Source: Cloeon dipterum (lineage: Eukaryota; Arthropoda; Insecta; Ephemeroptera; Baetidae). From it: a stretch of DNA of 64,000 nucleotides. Where the stretch lies: NCBI RefSeq assembly GCF_949628265.1, contig NC_088786.1, positions 11,098,001-11,162,000 on the forward strand, read 5' to 3'. The position numbers were made by a program, and so were the translations under genes. Shown here piece by piece: positions 36,632-50,700 of this stretch; the stretch's first letter is position 1, and every line of letters starts with the position of its first letter. The notes beneath the pieces are model-generated. The model saw only the letters and a program-made list of their open reading frames with translations, searched no databases and was not told the DNA's origin.

Positions 36632-39600
36632 TTATTTCCTTTTGGCAAGACCAGCGTTGATTGCTCTGAGCAGAGTGAATGCATCACCAGCCAGCTCGTC
36701 TTCGTCGATTGTCCAAAGGGCAGCTCCGCCCAGATTCTTTGAGACAATGTACTCGGCCTAATTGAGAAAAAATATGTTCAGTCAATCAGATAAACAAGAT
36801 TGCGCTGCAGTGCACAATCGAATTAGAGATAAAAATTCGTTGATTTGCTAAATTTAAAAGACCACACTTCAAAGCGTAACTACTTATTGCTTCGTTGAAA
36901 TAGAAAATTGAAAAAACGAAAATTATAGAGCATTAATAAACGCACCTTGAAGGCGATTGAGGTCTCATCGTCATATGAAAACCATTGATTTCCTTTGTAT
37001 GCATATGGCGCCTGATTCAGCGAGTCCCTCTGAACAGTCCATTCGGAAGAGGCAACAGCGAACTATACGATGGGAAAATTTCGCCATTAACAACGCGTTT
37101 TTTTACATAGACAGAAAAAGGCTGCTACGAGCTCTTGTCGCGTCTAGCACCCTTCTGGTACGGACCTCATTATAGCTGAGAATTCCAGCTTCGTAAGTCC
37201 AAGGACCGGCGTCGCCAACTCCGATCACATCTGCGCCAATACCGTTGTCAGCCTCGGAAACCAAGGTAAACGTGTGCCCGTACCCGGGAATGCCGATGAC
37301 CAATTTGCCCGGGGTGAGTCCGCCGTCCAGGAACAAGGTAACAGATGCATTCTAGAGAGGGATTTAATCAGTTTGCAAATTTAGTGCGAGAGTTACATCC
37401 ATTTGTGTAAATTCGCGTGCGGAATACAAATGTGAGTGGTGCGCGAAAGCTTTGCTTTCAGCCGTGCAGGACAAACAAGCGAAAATATGATACATGGGAT
37501 TGCGAGCGGATGGAACCTGCTTTTGTTTTTGGACGCGGACGAAATTTTCGGATTAAATATGCACAATATAGGGGCCGAGCCGAGCTTTGTAATATCTAAT
37601 TTGGCTAACTAAACTTGTTAAAGGCCGCTTGTGCAAAGCAGCGGGCCGCAATATGGGTTGTTATTTATGACTATTATCCAACCTATCGCGCGGACCCTTT
37701 CGCCTCTTTTGTGCTGATCTCGTTAACTTACATAGTGGCACCCGGTACACACACTTAAGCTGATTCGGCTAAATGGAAACCGATTTTCGTTTTCAAAAGA
37801 GAATAAGTAGCATTCGCTTTTCCTTGTGAGCGATAATGGCACAAACTTTCGCTTTATTGATTGTAGTGCACTACTTAAATTTACCGTCGTGCATGTGTTA
37901 TAACTGCCCTGCGCTACAGGATTGTATTCAGGCAAGAAATAGAGGATATCGAAAAGCTAGCCCACGACTGTTATTCATTTCCCAGGCTACTCATTAAAGC
38001 TGCACGCGCTTATCTCTCTCTTTTGTTAGCGGCAAACGAGACCAAAAAGAATGAAAAGAAAATCAAAGAAGTCGTGAGCACTCGAGCCGTTGGCTTCATC
38101 GTATTTGAAAAATTAATGCCGAAATCAAAAAAGAGCTTACCACGCAAAGGGGATTAGCTTCTGGCAGGTACAGCGGAGCGTTGTGGCCCGTTCGCAGGTT
38201 CCAAGGTCCGTCGTAGTCGTAGCCGAGGAGCACGAAGTAATCCAGGCTCCTGTCAAATAAATATTATGTACGTTTTTTGATGGATTCGAAAAAAATCGTC
38301 TCTCTTTCCACGCGTCCCGTCGGCTGAATCAATAACTACTCACTTTTCCATCTCTACAATGTCGTAAGAGCGCTCGATGGTTTCTGCCAGGGAGCCGACA
38401 GTTGCAATCAGCTCGAACCCTTCAGGATCGAAGGCTTTCCTCAGTTCGCTGAGCAGAAGCGGGAAATTCGTCTGACGAGAAGTGTGTTTATATGAAATGA
38501 GATATGGGAGTGGGTGCCCCGATGGAGAGAAACAACATAATTTTAATCTGGAGAAAGCATCGAATCGGACTGAAAGATATTCTCGGCGAATGTTTTTCTC
38601 TCTGTGTACGCATATACACAGTACACAGATGAAAACAGGTATAGGCGCAGGAATATAAAAGTGTGCGCGTCTACTTAGCAGATGGGGAAAAATTCGATTT
38701 TCTGCCAAGAGAAAATGTGAATTCTTCATGAAAAGCGTTCGCATTGGAGCTTTGAACGTCACATCTAAGATTATATGTAGTAAAAGCGGCCTTTTAAGGT
38801 TGGTTCACGGGCGTGAAACATCAGCGCTTCTCGGGAAGCAGGCGGCGGCAACCTGCTCGACGTGGCTGTTTTGGGGTTGCATAATCCCTGGAAAATCACG
38901 TCGGCTAACTTTTCTCTCCGGGGATTAAGCACGTTAATAGCGGTCAAATTATTCAAAGCCCGTAAGTTATTGTTTCCTTTTCTTTCGGAATACTTTCCAC
39001 GCTAATCTATATTTAATTCAAGTCGAAGCGCGAAAGAAGTAATATATTATTCAAATCCGCGCACACGTTACGGTTCCCACCATGCGCCGCACTGTTGGTT
39101 AAAAGCAAAAAAACCATTACCAGTGTAATTTATGGATTTAATGAGATTATCTTTTACTACATTTAGGGAGCCGTCCACAAAAGGGGGAAGCTCTCATTTT
39201 GTTTAAAATTGTGGAATCATTGAACCACCCGCGTAAAAGAGCAGAACGGGGCTCTTCTGCTTTTTTAATCTAAAATCCAGCTCTTTAAAAGAGTGAAAAA
39301 ATAGTGCACGATTATGAGACTAAATACCTTATCGTTGGCTGTGAGTGGGTAAAGCCAGTCGATCTCGATGCCCTCGAATTGGTATTTCTTCAAGTAAGCG
39401 ACCACGTTGCTGGCCAGATTAGACCGACGAGTTGCATTGCCTGCAATCTGTTTAAGCAGCTTATACTTTTAAACGGCCATTTGCATAATCAGTTTCGTAC
39501 CGCAGAGAAATGAACCGCCGAGTTGGCCCATCCACCTAGGCCGAGCAATGGCTTAAAGCTGGGGTTGATTGCCTTGAGCGCGACGAATTTCGCGTAGCCT

Positions 39601-41572
39601 CCTGCGTGGCGTGAAAGAGAGAGAAAGAGCAATTAAGAAAAGCGGAGCGGAGTGAGTGGCGCCGATCAGTCTCCCAGAGCATTTAAACTACTTTTCACGC
39701 GAATTATTGATTGCTGGAAAAGCGGCACGGGTGACAGCACAGCGGCTGGCAAAAGCTTTCCGGCCCCGTGTTCTCTTTTAAACCCGAAGAAACTTTGCCA
39801 TTCGCACTCACACACGATCACGCCGACAGTTTGTTTCTTTTCTTTGGGAAAAGTGGTACTTTCCTTGCCCGCCCGCTGCCGCGCGCGGTATCAATATTTC
39901 CCTTCGCACGGGGGGAGAGAAAGCGAGAGTGCTTTTTGCCGTGTGTGCCAGAGAAATTTTGCAGTGATTTATTGACTGCGTGAATGGATGCACTTTTTCT
40001 ATGCGGCATTCATTCCCAACTTTGACGACTGAATTCACAGTGCGAGTCGTCAGTCTCTGGAATATGAAAAAAAAATGGAAAAGTCATTTGTCGACGAAAT
40101 GGGCGTGCTATGAATGAGAGCGAAACTAAAAAGAGAAGACGTCGTGTTTCCTCTTTCGCGGTAACATTAATTGTCGCTTTCAACGGGAAATGAGAACAAC
40201 TGCGAAGCACGATGGTGTTCGATCTCCCTTCGTTTGCAAGTTTGAAAATCAAGTTTCTCGTCGCTTCGCTGATTTGTTTTTCCGATTCATAGAGAGCAAT
40301 TATTGAGGAAATGAGTGAGTTATTTTGGTAGGAGAAAACTCCATTTATAAACACTTAAATGTATTTCGTTCATGTGAAGCTATGTCATCGAAAGGAGACT
40401 GTGCGTGTTAGTTATTTTTTTATTTCCGAAGATTTGGTTCGATTCAGTTTACTTTAAAGAGTAATATTTGTATTTCTCATAAAAATATTTTTGGTCTCCT
40501 TTGAAATAATACCAAAATTGTAACTGCTAGTCGAAATTACAGTTTCGACAAAAATTTCGACGTTTTAGACATTTAAAACTCATTTCCGTCATTTTCACGA
40601 ATTTTTCTTCTTGAGTGCTTAATTTTTTGTTCTTGTTTTGGAGATATTATTAAAACCCGTTTCAGGGAAAATTTCATCCTACTTGCAATTTATTTTAATA
40701 TTGAGTTGGGAAAAAATATAAATCAACAAAACTGCGATGTTATGATGAATCGGGCAAAATATGAAAACACTACAGGGAAAATTGCAAAAATAGTTTATTT
40801 TAGTAGGTTTCTGGGCAAGTTAGATGGTCTTAAGCAAAACTGTATTTTCACATACATTTTATATTTCAGTTGATTTTAAAATGGAATTATATCGCTTGAA
40901 ATTCTATGATTCGTTCTCATTTGAATTCTTTTTCTTCGTAAATCGCACCATAAAAAAAGATTGAAAAACTACACGCACAGCTCTACTCTCTCTTACAGTG
41001 ATAATTATTAGCAGCCAGTTGTGTGTCAAACGTCAGGACTCGTTAAACCGCGCTGATCAGAGCCGCAACAAAAATAGACTGACAGCTGTCGGTGCGTTTG
41101 TGTGTTCATAATTTCAATATCCGGCACAGACAGAGCAATTTAAACCAAAATCGCGATAAATCCGTCGAAAGCAAAGGACAAAAGCGAATTCGGGTATTGT
41201 AGCATACCTAATCCGCCGCCCGCCTCCAAATCCGCCCACGGGTCGAGGCTTTCAACTTGGTCAGAAGAGTCAAGGCCGGCGAACACATACACTCCGTGGG
41301 TGCACAGAGACGGGTCAATGCTGGGTATCTGGAAAGTGCCACCGTCGGGCCTATAGACAGACCAGCTCGCCATCTGACATATTACGGCACTCTCACCTGC
41401 GAAATGTCAGAATTACTGGATGGCAACGGCCGGTCTACTAACGTATGCGCCCCGGCCTGTATCGCCCGTCGTATTTTATCTTTAACGACGGGGCGCCGGG
41501 CAGAAAGATGCTTTTACCTGCGGTGGCGAGTGCCGCTGCCATGCAGATTGCTAGCAAAATGCTCGCTTTCAT
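36632..41572 (-). CDS. Secreted GH18 chitinase-like protein, predicted catalytically inactive
   Basis: Nine exons on the minus strand: 41572-41518, 41396-41208, 39601-39501, 39447-39328, 38471-38344, 38249-38141, 37351-37166, 37029-36946, 36757-36632. They give 365 residues in frame. A signal peptide (MKASILLAICMAAALATA) precedes a complete GH18 barrel: SWSVYRPD and DPSLCTHGVYVFAGLD at the start, LLGLGGW (beta-3), FEGIEIDWLYP (beta-4), GYDYDGPW, LVIGIPGYGHTFTL, and GGAALWTIDEDE near the end. Active GH18 chitinases need DxxDxDxE in beta-4. Here both leading Asp are Glu and the catalytic acid Glu is Leu, so hydrolysis is not expected. There is no C-terminal chitin-binding domain. It may bind sugars or act as a growth-factor-like lectin, as IDGFs and vertebrate chi-lectins do; that is inference. 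A longer in-frame start upstream at 41638 is less likely because it would bury the signal peptide. Confidence 0.92.
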
Positions 41573-43800
41573 CCCGTCTTGAGTCTCCGCACGTCGGTCA
41601 AAAATCAAGGGAGTTGCTCTCGATCGCTCGCTCGCCTCCAACTGATTTAGGATTTCTCGCCAACGGAGAGATTCGGCCGAGCCACCGCAGCCGTCCTTTT
41701 TATTTACCGCAATCGACGCTCACTCGAATCGAAAGAGCGGATTTTTTATCAGCAGATCGCTGCTCATTCACGCAGGTGCGATTAGATGATATCTACCCGC
41801 TAAAATACTCTCCGACGACTTTGACGTTTGCACAATGAGCTGGCATGCACGACAACAACTGTAAAAGTTTGACGACAGAACACAAGATTAAAAAATTTGC
41901 TTGTCAAATCTGGACGTATTCTTCACCGCGTGCAATAACGATAACTGCAAGAATTAAAAGCTTATCAAGCTGCCGAGATGCAGAATAATAAGAACCGTGC
42001 GTAATTTAGCAAGCTTGCACAATATTTATTGCTGCGTCTGAAAATTCGGGATCACCTTGAATCGCAGTCAGCGTCATGTGGATTAATGCATGTGCGAAAA
42101 AATGAGTTCTCGCGGCAACGCAAATTAACTATTGATCGCGCTCTATGGTATCAGGCTTCATGCCATGCAGGATTATGTAACATTGTTCTAGAAAAAGCAC
42201 GCTGGTGATGATGATGATGTTGATGATACCGGAGCTGAATGCATTAATAAAGAGAGAGCTAATTAAAAAACGCAGTAAGGCGATTACTTTTTTTATCGAG
42301 GTCGACGTAGTGTAATTTTCCGAGAGCGAAGACAGCGCTGTTTGCACCTTGTTTTGTACACGTCAAGCCTGTTGAGTTTCCTCCGCGCGCTTTTCATCAC
42401 GGTATTTGAAACCGTCACCTTTTACTCTGGAAATTTTAATTGCAAAATTCCTGTAACCATCCAGTAATTAAAATGTCAGGTTGATGCGACTATGAGAAAT
42501 TTCGAAATCAATCAGACTAATGCGACTTCTGCTGAAAAGCTAGCAGAACTCAATTTATTTAATTCACTTTACCGATGCAGCTGTAAATTAATTATTAATA
42601 AATTTGAGTCATGAATGACAAATAACGTCTTTTCCTGGAAGTGTTTCACCATTTGTGTTTGTTCGATATCGATCATTTCAAGAGCGGAAATCGCTCGCGC
42701 CTCGCGCACCCATTGCGACGCTCGGCGCGAAAATCGATACACACGCGGCCCATTCTGGTAATAATTTGCCGCATCTCCTCGCTCTGTCTGACTTGAGCGC
42801 TATAATTACGCGAAAAGGCGCGCAAAGAAGTGCACACGGTGCGAACTCGGGACGCCGAATTAAGCATTCCGCGATTGCTCCGCCGAGCCGGTGAATACAT
42901 TTCGCCAAACGGAAAAGTAGAGACGATCCATATCTCGCCCGGCAGTGCTCTCGCCGGGGCGCGTTTACCCGTTTCACTTCTTCCCTGCTCTACCTCTCGG
43001 GGCTAATGTAAAAAAGAGTTGACTTTTGTTGGCAATGATGGGTACGGGGCGAAAGCAGCTTCCTGCCTTATTTGATTACTCCGAGGCAGCAGAGGGACGT
43101 GAAAAATTGACTCCGCACCAATAAAATGTCGCATTTCTTCTCACCCGATTTTCTTGCCGTTTTCAGCTCAAGTTTCTCTCTATTTTGGAAATACCAAGCG
43201 GCTTATTTGTTGGATGCAAAAGAATTATCTTAATTAATTATGTCTTGATTTTCCCGACGAGATTACATTGATCTCTTCTTGGTAAGATCCGGACCACAAT
43301 ACTGAGATATGAATATTATAAAGTCTATGATGAGTCCTTGACAATTTCTAACGGGTGATTAAAATAAGCATCACTCTGATTACGGCAGGACATTTGATTA
43401 ATTATCAACAAAGTTGATTATGACATGTTTTCATTACACGTGCGGAGTTAAAAAAAATGCGTGTCATGCGTAACACGATGAGTTTTCCGGGTATTTTCAA
43501 TGAGCTACCCTTTTCCCATCCATTTATCCAACCACCGGCAACGAAACACAGCCACACCCTCTCGATCTCGTGTCGCTATCAATCAGCATCTCGACTGCGA
43601 CCGACTAGCTGGATTCCAATCAGCGGCGGAATCAAATTTTAATTAAAACTTTCGCACCATCCTACTGTCGGTGGCAAATAAACAGGCACGTTCTAAGTCG
43701 CGCACTGGAGGCCAACCGGTTGGCCAGAGGCGAACGCAATGAATCATAATTTAGGGCCGACTTAACGTGGCCGCCAACGCACTAAAACAACATATTTTTC
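41573..43800. other. Chitinase-like promoter and start of the gene desert
   Basis: The first 150 bp upstream of the chitinase-like start should hold its promoter and 5'UTR. I see an AT-rich run (TTTTTATTTA near 41697) but no definite TATA/Inr pair. The rest alternates CpG-rich blocks (for example about 42650-42980) with AT-rich stretches and has no supportable gene. Confidence 0.4.
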
Positions 43801-43854
43801 CTAATTCCGCCGCGGGCGAATCGATACGCGGCACGTAGCTCTCTCTCACTCGGG

Positions 43855-43920
43855 CTCGAGGCGAGCGGGCGAGCGGGCGAGCGAGCGAGCGAGTGAGCGG
43901 GCGGGCGGAGGGCGGGTGGG
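43855..43920. repeat. GAGC/GGGC tandem tract
   Basis: Degenerate GAGC and GGGC tetranucleotide repeats running into a G-rich stretch. The open frames across it translate to low-complexity sequence and are not genes. Confidence 0.8.
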
Positions 43921-44046
43921 CAGCGTGCATGGTGCGGACGTGTGGAGAAAAAACTAAAAAATTTCCACGTCATATTTTGACTGCCAGTGAGTGGCGAGCA
44001 GAGCGACGACTGCTTCTGCATGGCACACGGGCGGGAGGCGGGACGT

Positions 44047-44091
44047 CGGCCGGCCAGCCGGCCGGCTGGCTGGCTGGCTGGCCGGGCGGGC
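44047..44091. repeat. GC-rich CTGG/CCGG tetranucleotide tract
   Basis: Alternating GGCC, CCGG and CTGG units with strong self-complementarity, about 130 bp after the GAGC tract. Confidence 0.75.
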
Positions 44092-44290
44092 AACAACAAT
44101 GAAGTATTTAGGACGAAAAGAGGCTTGCGTTGCATAAAATATTCATATTTTGTTCGTCGTCGTGCATATAGTGGCCGCCAGCCGAGTGCTCTATGCTTCG
44201 GCCGGGTATACAACTGGTCGGATATAAATGTCAGGCAAATTGCATAAGTTTCATTATGGCAGGCGCGCTAGCTAGCCGAGCAAACGGCCG

Positions 44291-44315
44291 GTGTGTGTGT
44301 GTGTGTATGTGTGTG
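44291..44315 (+). repeat. Short (GT)n microsatellite
   Basis: Interrupted GT dinucleotide run of about 25 nt. Confidence 0.85.
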
Positions 44316-44712
44316 GAGGTAGAGTAGTATAATATAAAGTAGCTCCGTTCGTTATACTGCTCAGCCGTTGCGTGCTAACATATCTTTTGAATTTTAAATT
44401 TTTACGTATTCATAGTGTGGGCAGGCAAATAAATAGTCGGCGGCCGCGACCGACCGGCCACGAGCCGCACGGCCTGATCGGATGCCTGCTTATTATAATA
44501 ATAAAATACAAACACGGCCACGACGGATTTCTTTCCTGCCGCGCTTTTTTCGTCTAATTACAGCTACAAGCGCGACCGTTTGTGTGGAAAAAGGCTGCAT
44601 GTTGAGAGTAATAGGCTGGCTTATCTGGCAAGCAGCATCTTTTGAAATGAGTTACGACAAAATAAAAAGGAGCTTGAACAAGATAACTTGCGGCTGATAT
44701 GTGCACCCCCGG

Positions 44713-44713
<1 letters not shown>

Positions 44714-44776
<63 letters not shown>
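44714..44776. repeat. (CT)31 microsatellite
   Basis: An uninterrupted 63-nt CT tract. On the other strand it is (GA)n, which in insects can bind GAGA factor-type proteins, but simple microsatellite expansion is an equal explanation. Confidence 0.9.
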
Positions 44777-44780
<4 letters not shown>

Positions 44781-47700
44781 GTTAATTATTATTGTGTGGG
44801 TGCGTGCGCGTGGAAAGAAAGGAGACGACCAGTGGAGTAATGTCCCGCTATAACACTGGGTCGGGGATCCTAGTCACATTTTATTTGCTTTTAGCGGAGT
44901 AACGTGCTTGTGCCATCGTCATGGAAAGCAATTAACCGGCCCGTTTAAATAAAATGGCGAAACCCAGCATACCGGGCCAAGAACAGCAGGCTTACACATT
45001 TATGGCCCCCAAATCTAATTACACGGTTTGTTAAAATTGAAAATAAAAGTAACACACCCGCGTGGAATGAGCTAGACGCCTGTTTTACTTCTGTAGCAAA
45101 GACATAAGCTTATCCAATGATAATTAACTGTCAATTAAAATTTAGCAATCCTCTCATTAATTTTTTCAATAAATTGCTCTTACTTATCTCACTTATTTCA
45201 ATGGATTACAATATTTCTGCATTTCAAGTAATATTTCCATAATTAAACTGTGTATTTAAAATTATGAGTTGTTTGAGATATAAAATGAATATCGTAATAG
45301 AATCAAAATAACTATGCTTGGGCAGTAGATTATTCAATTCCATTGTTTATTGCTTTAAAAATTCCTGCTGTCCAAAGTAAAACAAGGAATAAATTCCTCA
45401 AAGAAAGAACATTTTTTGTTAGAAATTCTACCATTTAATTTTCCTTGTTTAGGTTTTTAAGTTACAAGGGAAATATGCGAAATATGGCAGCCGGGAGACA
45501 AACAGACTGTCTTGTTGAGAAATGCCACCTACGAAACATAGAACCTCTCGGCTAAAAGACCTAAATTCAAAACTCTTGCCATAAATAAACTCTTTTATCC
45601 CGGCGAACAGTGAAATTCAATTATGGAAAACACAACTAAACAGAGGAGAGTATATGTAATTATTCTGCATGTGTGCGGGGGGAACGAACCGAGTGCCGCA
45701 TGCAAGTTTAAGCTGACAAAACTGAAAGGGGAAGTTGTTGTTGTGTTCTGCGCGAACGTGTGCATGGCGGGACCGTAGAAAAAGGCACTTTCCCAGAAAA
45801 ATGCCTCACACGACCCTTTTATCATGCAAATATACCTTGTCCGTTGCTGAAATCGGGCGAAAGCTTCCATTTTGCTGACTAGACGTGTTTGCCGGCTTTG
45901 ATATTGAATTGCCGAATTATTGACATTTATATGAGCATTAGCTGTGTCGCGGATTTTGGACATATTTCTAGCCTGTCATTTGTCAACACAGATTAAATCA
46001 CTGCTGTCTATCAATGTATCAATCATAAATATGCTTGCAAATAGCATTCATTGATGTTCGTAACACAGTGGCAATTTCCGCCCTATAAACGTTTCATCAC
46101 CTGCGTGCATTCAGATAACAGCGAAATTTACACGTTTATTGTGGACACCGCACGGCAAAGAAGAAATATCGATTCGCATTCTTTACTCGACGATAGCATA
46201 TGTTCGCCACAGTGACCAGATTACAGCTAGACATTTACTGTCTTTTAACCAACTTTAGATGAAAATTGAGCAAGCGCCAAATCCAATACAAACTAAATAT
46301 ATTGAGGAGCTACTGTAAAAAATTGTATATTTAGATAGATACCAAACCCGTGAAAGGGACTGATTTTCATGATTCAACTAACCTTTATATTTTGATTGTT
46401 ACTTTGTAGGGTAAAAATTGACCTTTTTGCTGCTTGAAGAAATTAAATTTCACAATAAATACACGTTATTTTTAATTAATTTCCAGATAAATTTTTGCTT
46501 CTAGTAAAATAAACAACCCATCAGGTAAAAAATCCACTTTTTCAACTTCTCATTATGCATTAAACGCCCTTAAGCTGTCTTAAAACTGACCTGATAATAA
46601 TAGCAGGTTGATTGGAAATTTTAAAAATATCAACAAGATCATTATAGCAAAAATTGCGTCCGACTAAAATTTTGAACCCCACTTGATATGCAATCAAAAT
46701 TGAATCAAATATTGAATAGAACGGCAGATTGCAACGCCGTGCTATTATAGACCTAAATGAATGGCACGCGCGGTAGTAAAAGAAATGTTCATTGGGCAGT
46801 TTTAGTGCTCGCGAGTACATGCGCGAAATGAAATGGGGTGGATCTCTTGAATGGTTTCGGAAGTTAATGAAAGCACCAGATAAGGTAGTTAAAACCGGCT
46901 TTGCGGCCGCTGACCATTACAAATGTAATACAGGCATGAAATTCATTCAAGCGCTGCGTCTACATATTTAGACAATAGTGATAAGGATCAGCTGATAAAT
47001 TTCCCGGTTTAAAGGCCCGAAGGGCGAACTTTTATCTCTTGTCCGTTAATCAAATTAATGACAGCCATAAAATAAACCATAAAACTAGAAAAGGGTCTAG
47101 CTTGTCCGAGGGATCGATTTCGGCCAGCCGCAACATATTCTAATGAGGCTGGCCGCGCGCGGCCACTTTCGAAAACACATCATATTTTCGGTCTGCTCGA
47201 GGCCCGGGCCGAAAAAGCACCATTTGTTTTTACAATGTAAATTCACGCACTCGTGAATAATTTAAAATTGTTCTAATGAATTTTAAACCATGCAAATGGC
47301 AGTACCGGAAGACGCACCCCGCCGCCACACGCGTTTCAACACACAGTTTCAATTTCCACCGAAGCTGGGTGCGTGTGCGGTTGCTGTGCGGGTTGCATCC
47401 CCCGAAATCATCGCACCCGCCTGTTGTTCGTGTGGAGGCAACGATGCAAGTTTCACCCGGGCTCGCCCACGAGTGCGGTTTTGTAATTCAAATTTTCTAA
47501 TTTCCAGCTGCCAAACGCATTTTGGCCGCAGAGCGAGCGAGCGGGTGGGAGAACTATGCGCCCTTGTGCACCGTTTATGCCGTGTTTTCCGGCGGCATTA
47601 AACAAACGCTAGTTCTCGGAGCGAAGGCCACAGCGCTGGCCCAGCTCGCTGGCTGGCTGGCGTGTATTAATAAAAGCAGGGAAATGGGCTGATAGTACCG

Positions 47701-50700
47701 ACTTGTAGATTATTAAGCCATGAGGCGGGAGTCAATCCCGGGATTAGTCGCTCGGCTTACAACTGCTGTGCTCTCGCTGCCTGCTGCCACCGAGTAAATT
47801 CATTATTCCACTTTTCATTACTCTCACCACGCCTTAAATCGCCTCATTATTCTTTTATTCGCGCGAGCTGCCACGGCAAATAGCGAGCCAAGCCGCCTTT
47901 TCACTGCTGGAATTTAATGTGCACGTCCACAGACAGGTCAAATTAAGTATGGGTCTAACCAGGGGGGTGAGAAACAGTCAATTGTCCCGGCCTCCGCAAA
48001 TTCGATATAATGGCCAGCACGTCGTGCGGAAGAATTCTGTTTCGAACAGCGGCAGGAGTCACAAATATGTGTGTTAACTGTTATCGTCGACGCCGCAGGT
48101 TTATTTATTCACATATGTTTAATCTTTCAATTCGTTATAAATGAAGTAAAAATTCATTATGTGAAGCGAAACTGAAATAATGAAAAGTGCAAAATATAAA
48201 GACTTGAATAATCTCGTTGGCTCTTTATAATTCACAATATTTGAAAATCAGATTGAGCATTTTGTGTGTCTCTGGAATAATAAAAATTGAGCTTTTTGTT
48301 AATATTTGCTCAAAAACTAATTATTCGCAATTTTTAAATTCGAAAAGTTGTTTCCTTCTGCTTCTTTCCAACCAACGCCGACTGAAAAAAATCTTCCTAA
48401 CTTGGTAATTGTATTTTGAATATACCGAATTTACATTTAAGTGAAGGAATAATTGTTTAAAATCAACATTTTAAAATGTCCCACAAATTTTTGGCACCCT
48501 TGCAATGGCTAAATAAAATTGAAAATTAGAACTTTTCCTAAACATACATGTTATATACAAGAGACACTCTTATCCTGGCTTCCCACTTTTAAATTTATGA
48601 GAATACTCATTGTCAGAACAAATTGTACCACTATAGAGAGCATCAATTAAATGACTGTGTGTCTACTTCTGTATGACAATAAGTCTATTGCATTTTTGAA
48701 CGGTGATATAAATATTCTTTCGATTCCAATAATCTAAAGATATGACCATGAGATGACTTTGTTTTTGAATGTTTGATTCATTCTTTCAAATAGATATATT
48801 TAAAAAAAAACTACCGTAAATAAATGGTACAACTCATTCTGCTTTACCGAAACCAGCGCATTCGTGGTCGAATTCGTGTAAAATAAAATAATTTTATCAA
48901 TTAACTTAAGTTTATAGACGAGTTGAATTTTTTCGTTTCCAACTCTCATACAAAGTGTCAAAGAACATTTTTGCATTTACATTTTCATAAAGTACAAAGT
49001 ATATATAGAAGCGTGAGGAAGGGCAGCAATTCTGAGAAACCACGCACTAAGACCTTGCCCAAGGGAAAAGCCGAAGTAAGCCTGAACCATGTGCCTAAGA
49101 GTCTACTTTTGTACATAGCTTACAAGGATAGTTACAAAATAGTCCAAGAATGCATCGAAAAAATACTCTATTATAGACTTTTTATGGAAAATTCGCTGAC
49201 GAGTTGTTCGGGATGCCGAGAATTCAGATGCGCATCAATTACTAAAGAATTTCCTTACGACAGCCAAAATAATTCTACTAACTGAACACAGTGCTTCCAA
49301 GTTCAGTGCTATCGTCAGTGGAATAGTCTTTCGCTAAACTTGTGTATGAACGAGAATTCAAGTGCGTTTAAGAAGAAAATTGAAGAAGCAATTATCTCAA
49401 GCTACCGTTGAACATTACTTCCTTCCAAATAATGTTGTTTCTTACATAATTGTCTCATTACTTTATGGATGTGTGCTGATTTGGGGCAGAGTTGCCCTGT
49501 CAGCCCATAATAAACTTAATTTTGAAACTAATTCCGGTGAAAATCTTGATAATAAGCTCGTATTTAAAATACTTCTGGGCAATTTTTCACGACCCCAATG
49601 GACTCGGCCGCTCCGTTATAAGCTGGAGCACGTAAGGCGCGCGGTGCTCGTTTTGTGTCCGTCCTTAAGGTGTGCGGCAAATTATTCATATTGCGCCGCG
49701 AACGGTGCTCTCCATTTGAAAGAAGGAGAAAGTGGCGTCGAGTGCCGCGCTGGGCCACCGTTTTATTGAAGTTTTATCTGATACATAATCACAGCCTGGG
49801 AGAGACGAGAGAGAAGTGCTCGGGGATTATGTGCCGGAAAAAAGTCGATTCTCGCCGGGCGGCCCTTTGGCCTGCCGGAGACGGGATTAAAGGTGGCAAA
49901 TCTAGTGGAAATCGCTCGCTCTCGACCTCTGATTGAGACTCTGTGTTGTCGGCTAATTGCAACGATTTCGGAAAAGGCCATCCTTTGAAACCAGTGATTG
50001 AATCGCGGTTCCACAGCGACGTCTTTGATGAATAATCGCAATTGGGCTCAGCGACCAGTAATCACTTTTTTAGTTTCCAGTCCGGAAACAGGTGGCTTAT
50101 TTCAACGGAAAGACCCGTTAGCGTTTCTCGCAGTAATTTTTCAGTTCATGATTTTCATTTTATCTGACCGCAATAAAAATACAATAAAAATCCCATGAAG
50201 AGAGCCCGAAATAGCAGGTTTTTAATGAAATGTGTGAATCACAAATTAAGTCACCCGACGTCATAATTGCCGACAGCCTGCTTCTAAACGCTGGTCCGAA
50301 CAAAATGCGATTGTGCTTTCTATCAACGCTTTTAAACTGTTTCAACATTTAAACCCTTTTGATGGGAATATATTTAGCAGCAATTTAGTTCTCTTTTATC
50401 GACCCAATCCGATGAAATGTTAAATATAAACAAAGTAGTTTTTAAAGTGGGCGTAATGGTATGGTTGCGGCACAAACAAAATTCTTTGGAAAGGGCAAAA
50501 TATTAAACCACCGGGACGAGCTGATTCACCAGATTAAATGAAATCGGTTTATATAAACTCACATGCCCTGTTTTATTCCCGGAGTAGGCGGTTGTACTTG
50601 CAACGGACGCAATCGATTAGCGGTCATTACAGCGGCAATCCTTCGCAAAGTAATCACTCAGGCAGCTGAAAAATACGCCGACCCGCGTGTTTCCCGCGTG

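Noticed and set aside
40436-40446. GGTTCGATTCA, resembling a tRNA B box
   Set aside because: The final CC is absent and no A box, acceptor stem or anticodon arm can be drawn around it.
41438-41641. Longer N-terminus for the chitinase-like protein starting at 41638
   Set aside because: It would place about 22 charged residues before a clean signal peptide. The downstream ATG at 41572 fits a secreted GH18 protein.
43782-44247. Long overlapping frames on both strands
   Set aside because: They run through GAGC and CTGG tandem repeats and encode low-complexity peptides.
47982-47993. TTGTCCCGGCCT, matching the 3' half of miR-92/25-family miRNAs
   Set aside because: The seed half (ATTGCAC) is missing and the flanks do not fold into a precursor hairpin. 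A 12-nt match by chance is likely.
48923-49769. Two successive plus-strand open frames (48923-49285 and 49362-49769)
   Set aside because: They are in different frames, show no known domain, and I find no convincing donor/acceptor pair joining them. They could be chance frames or a decayed element. Left uncalled.
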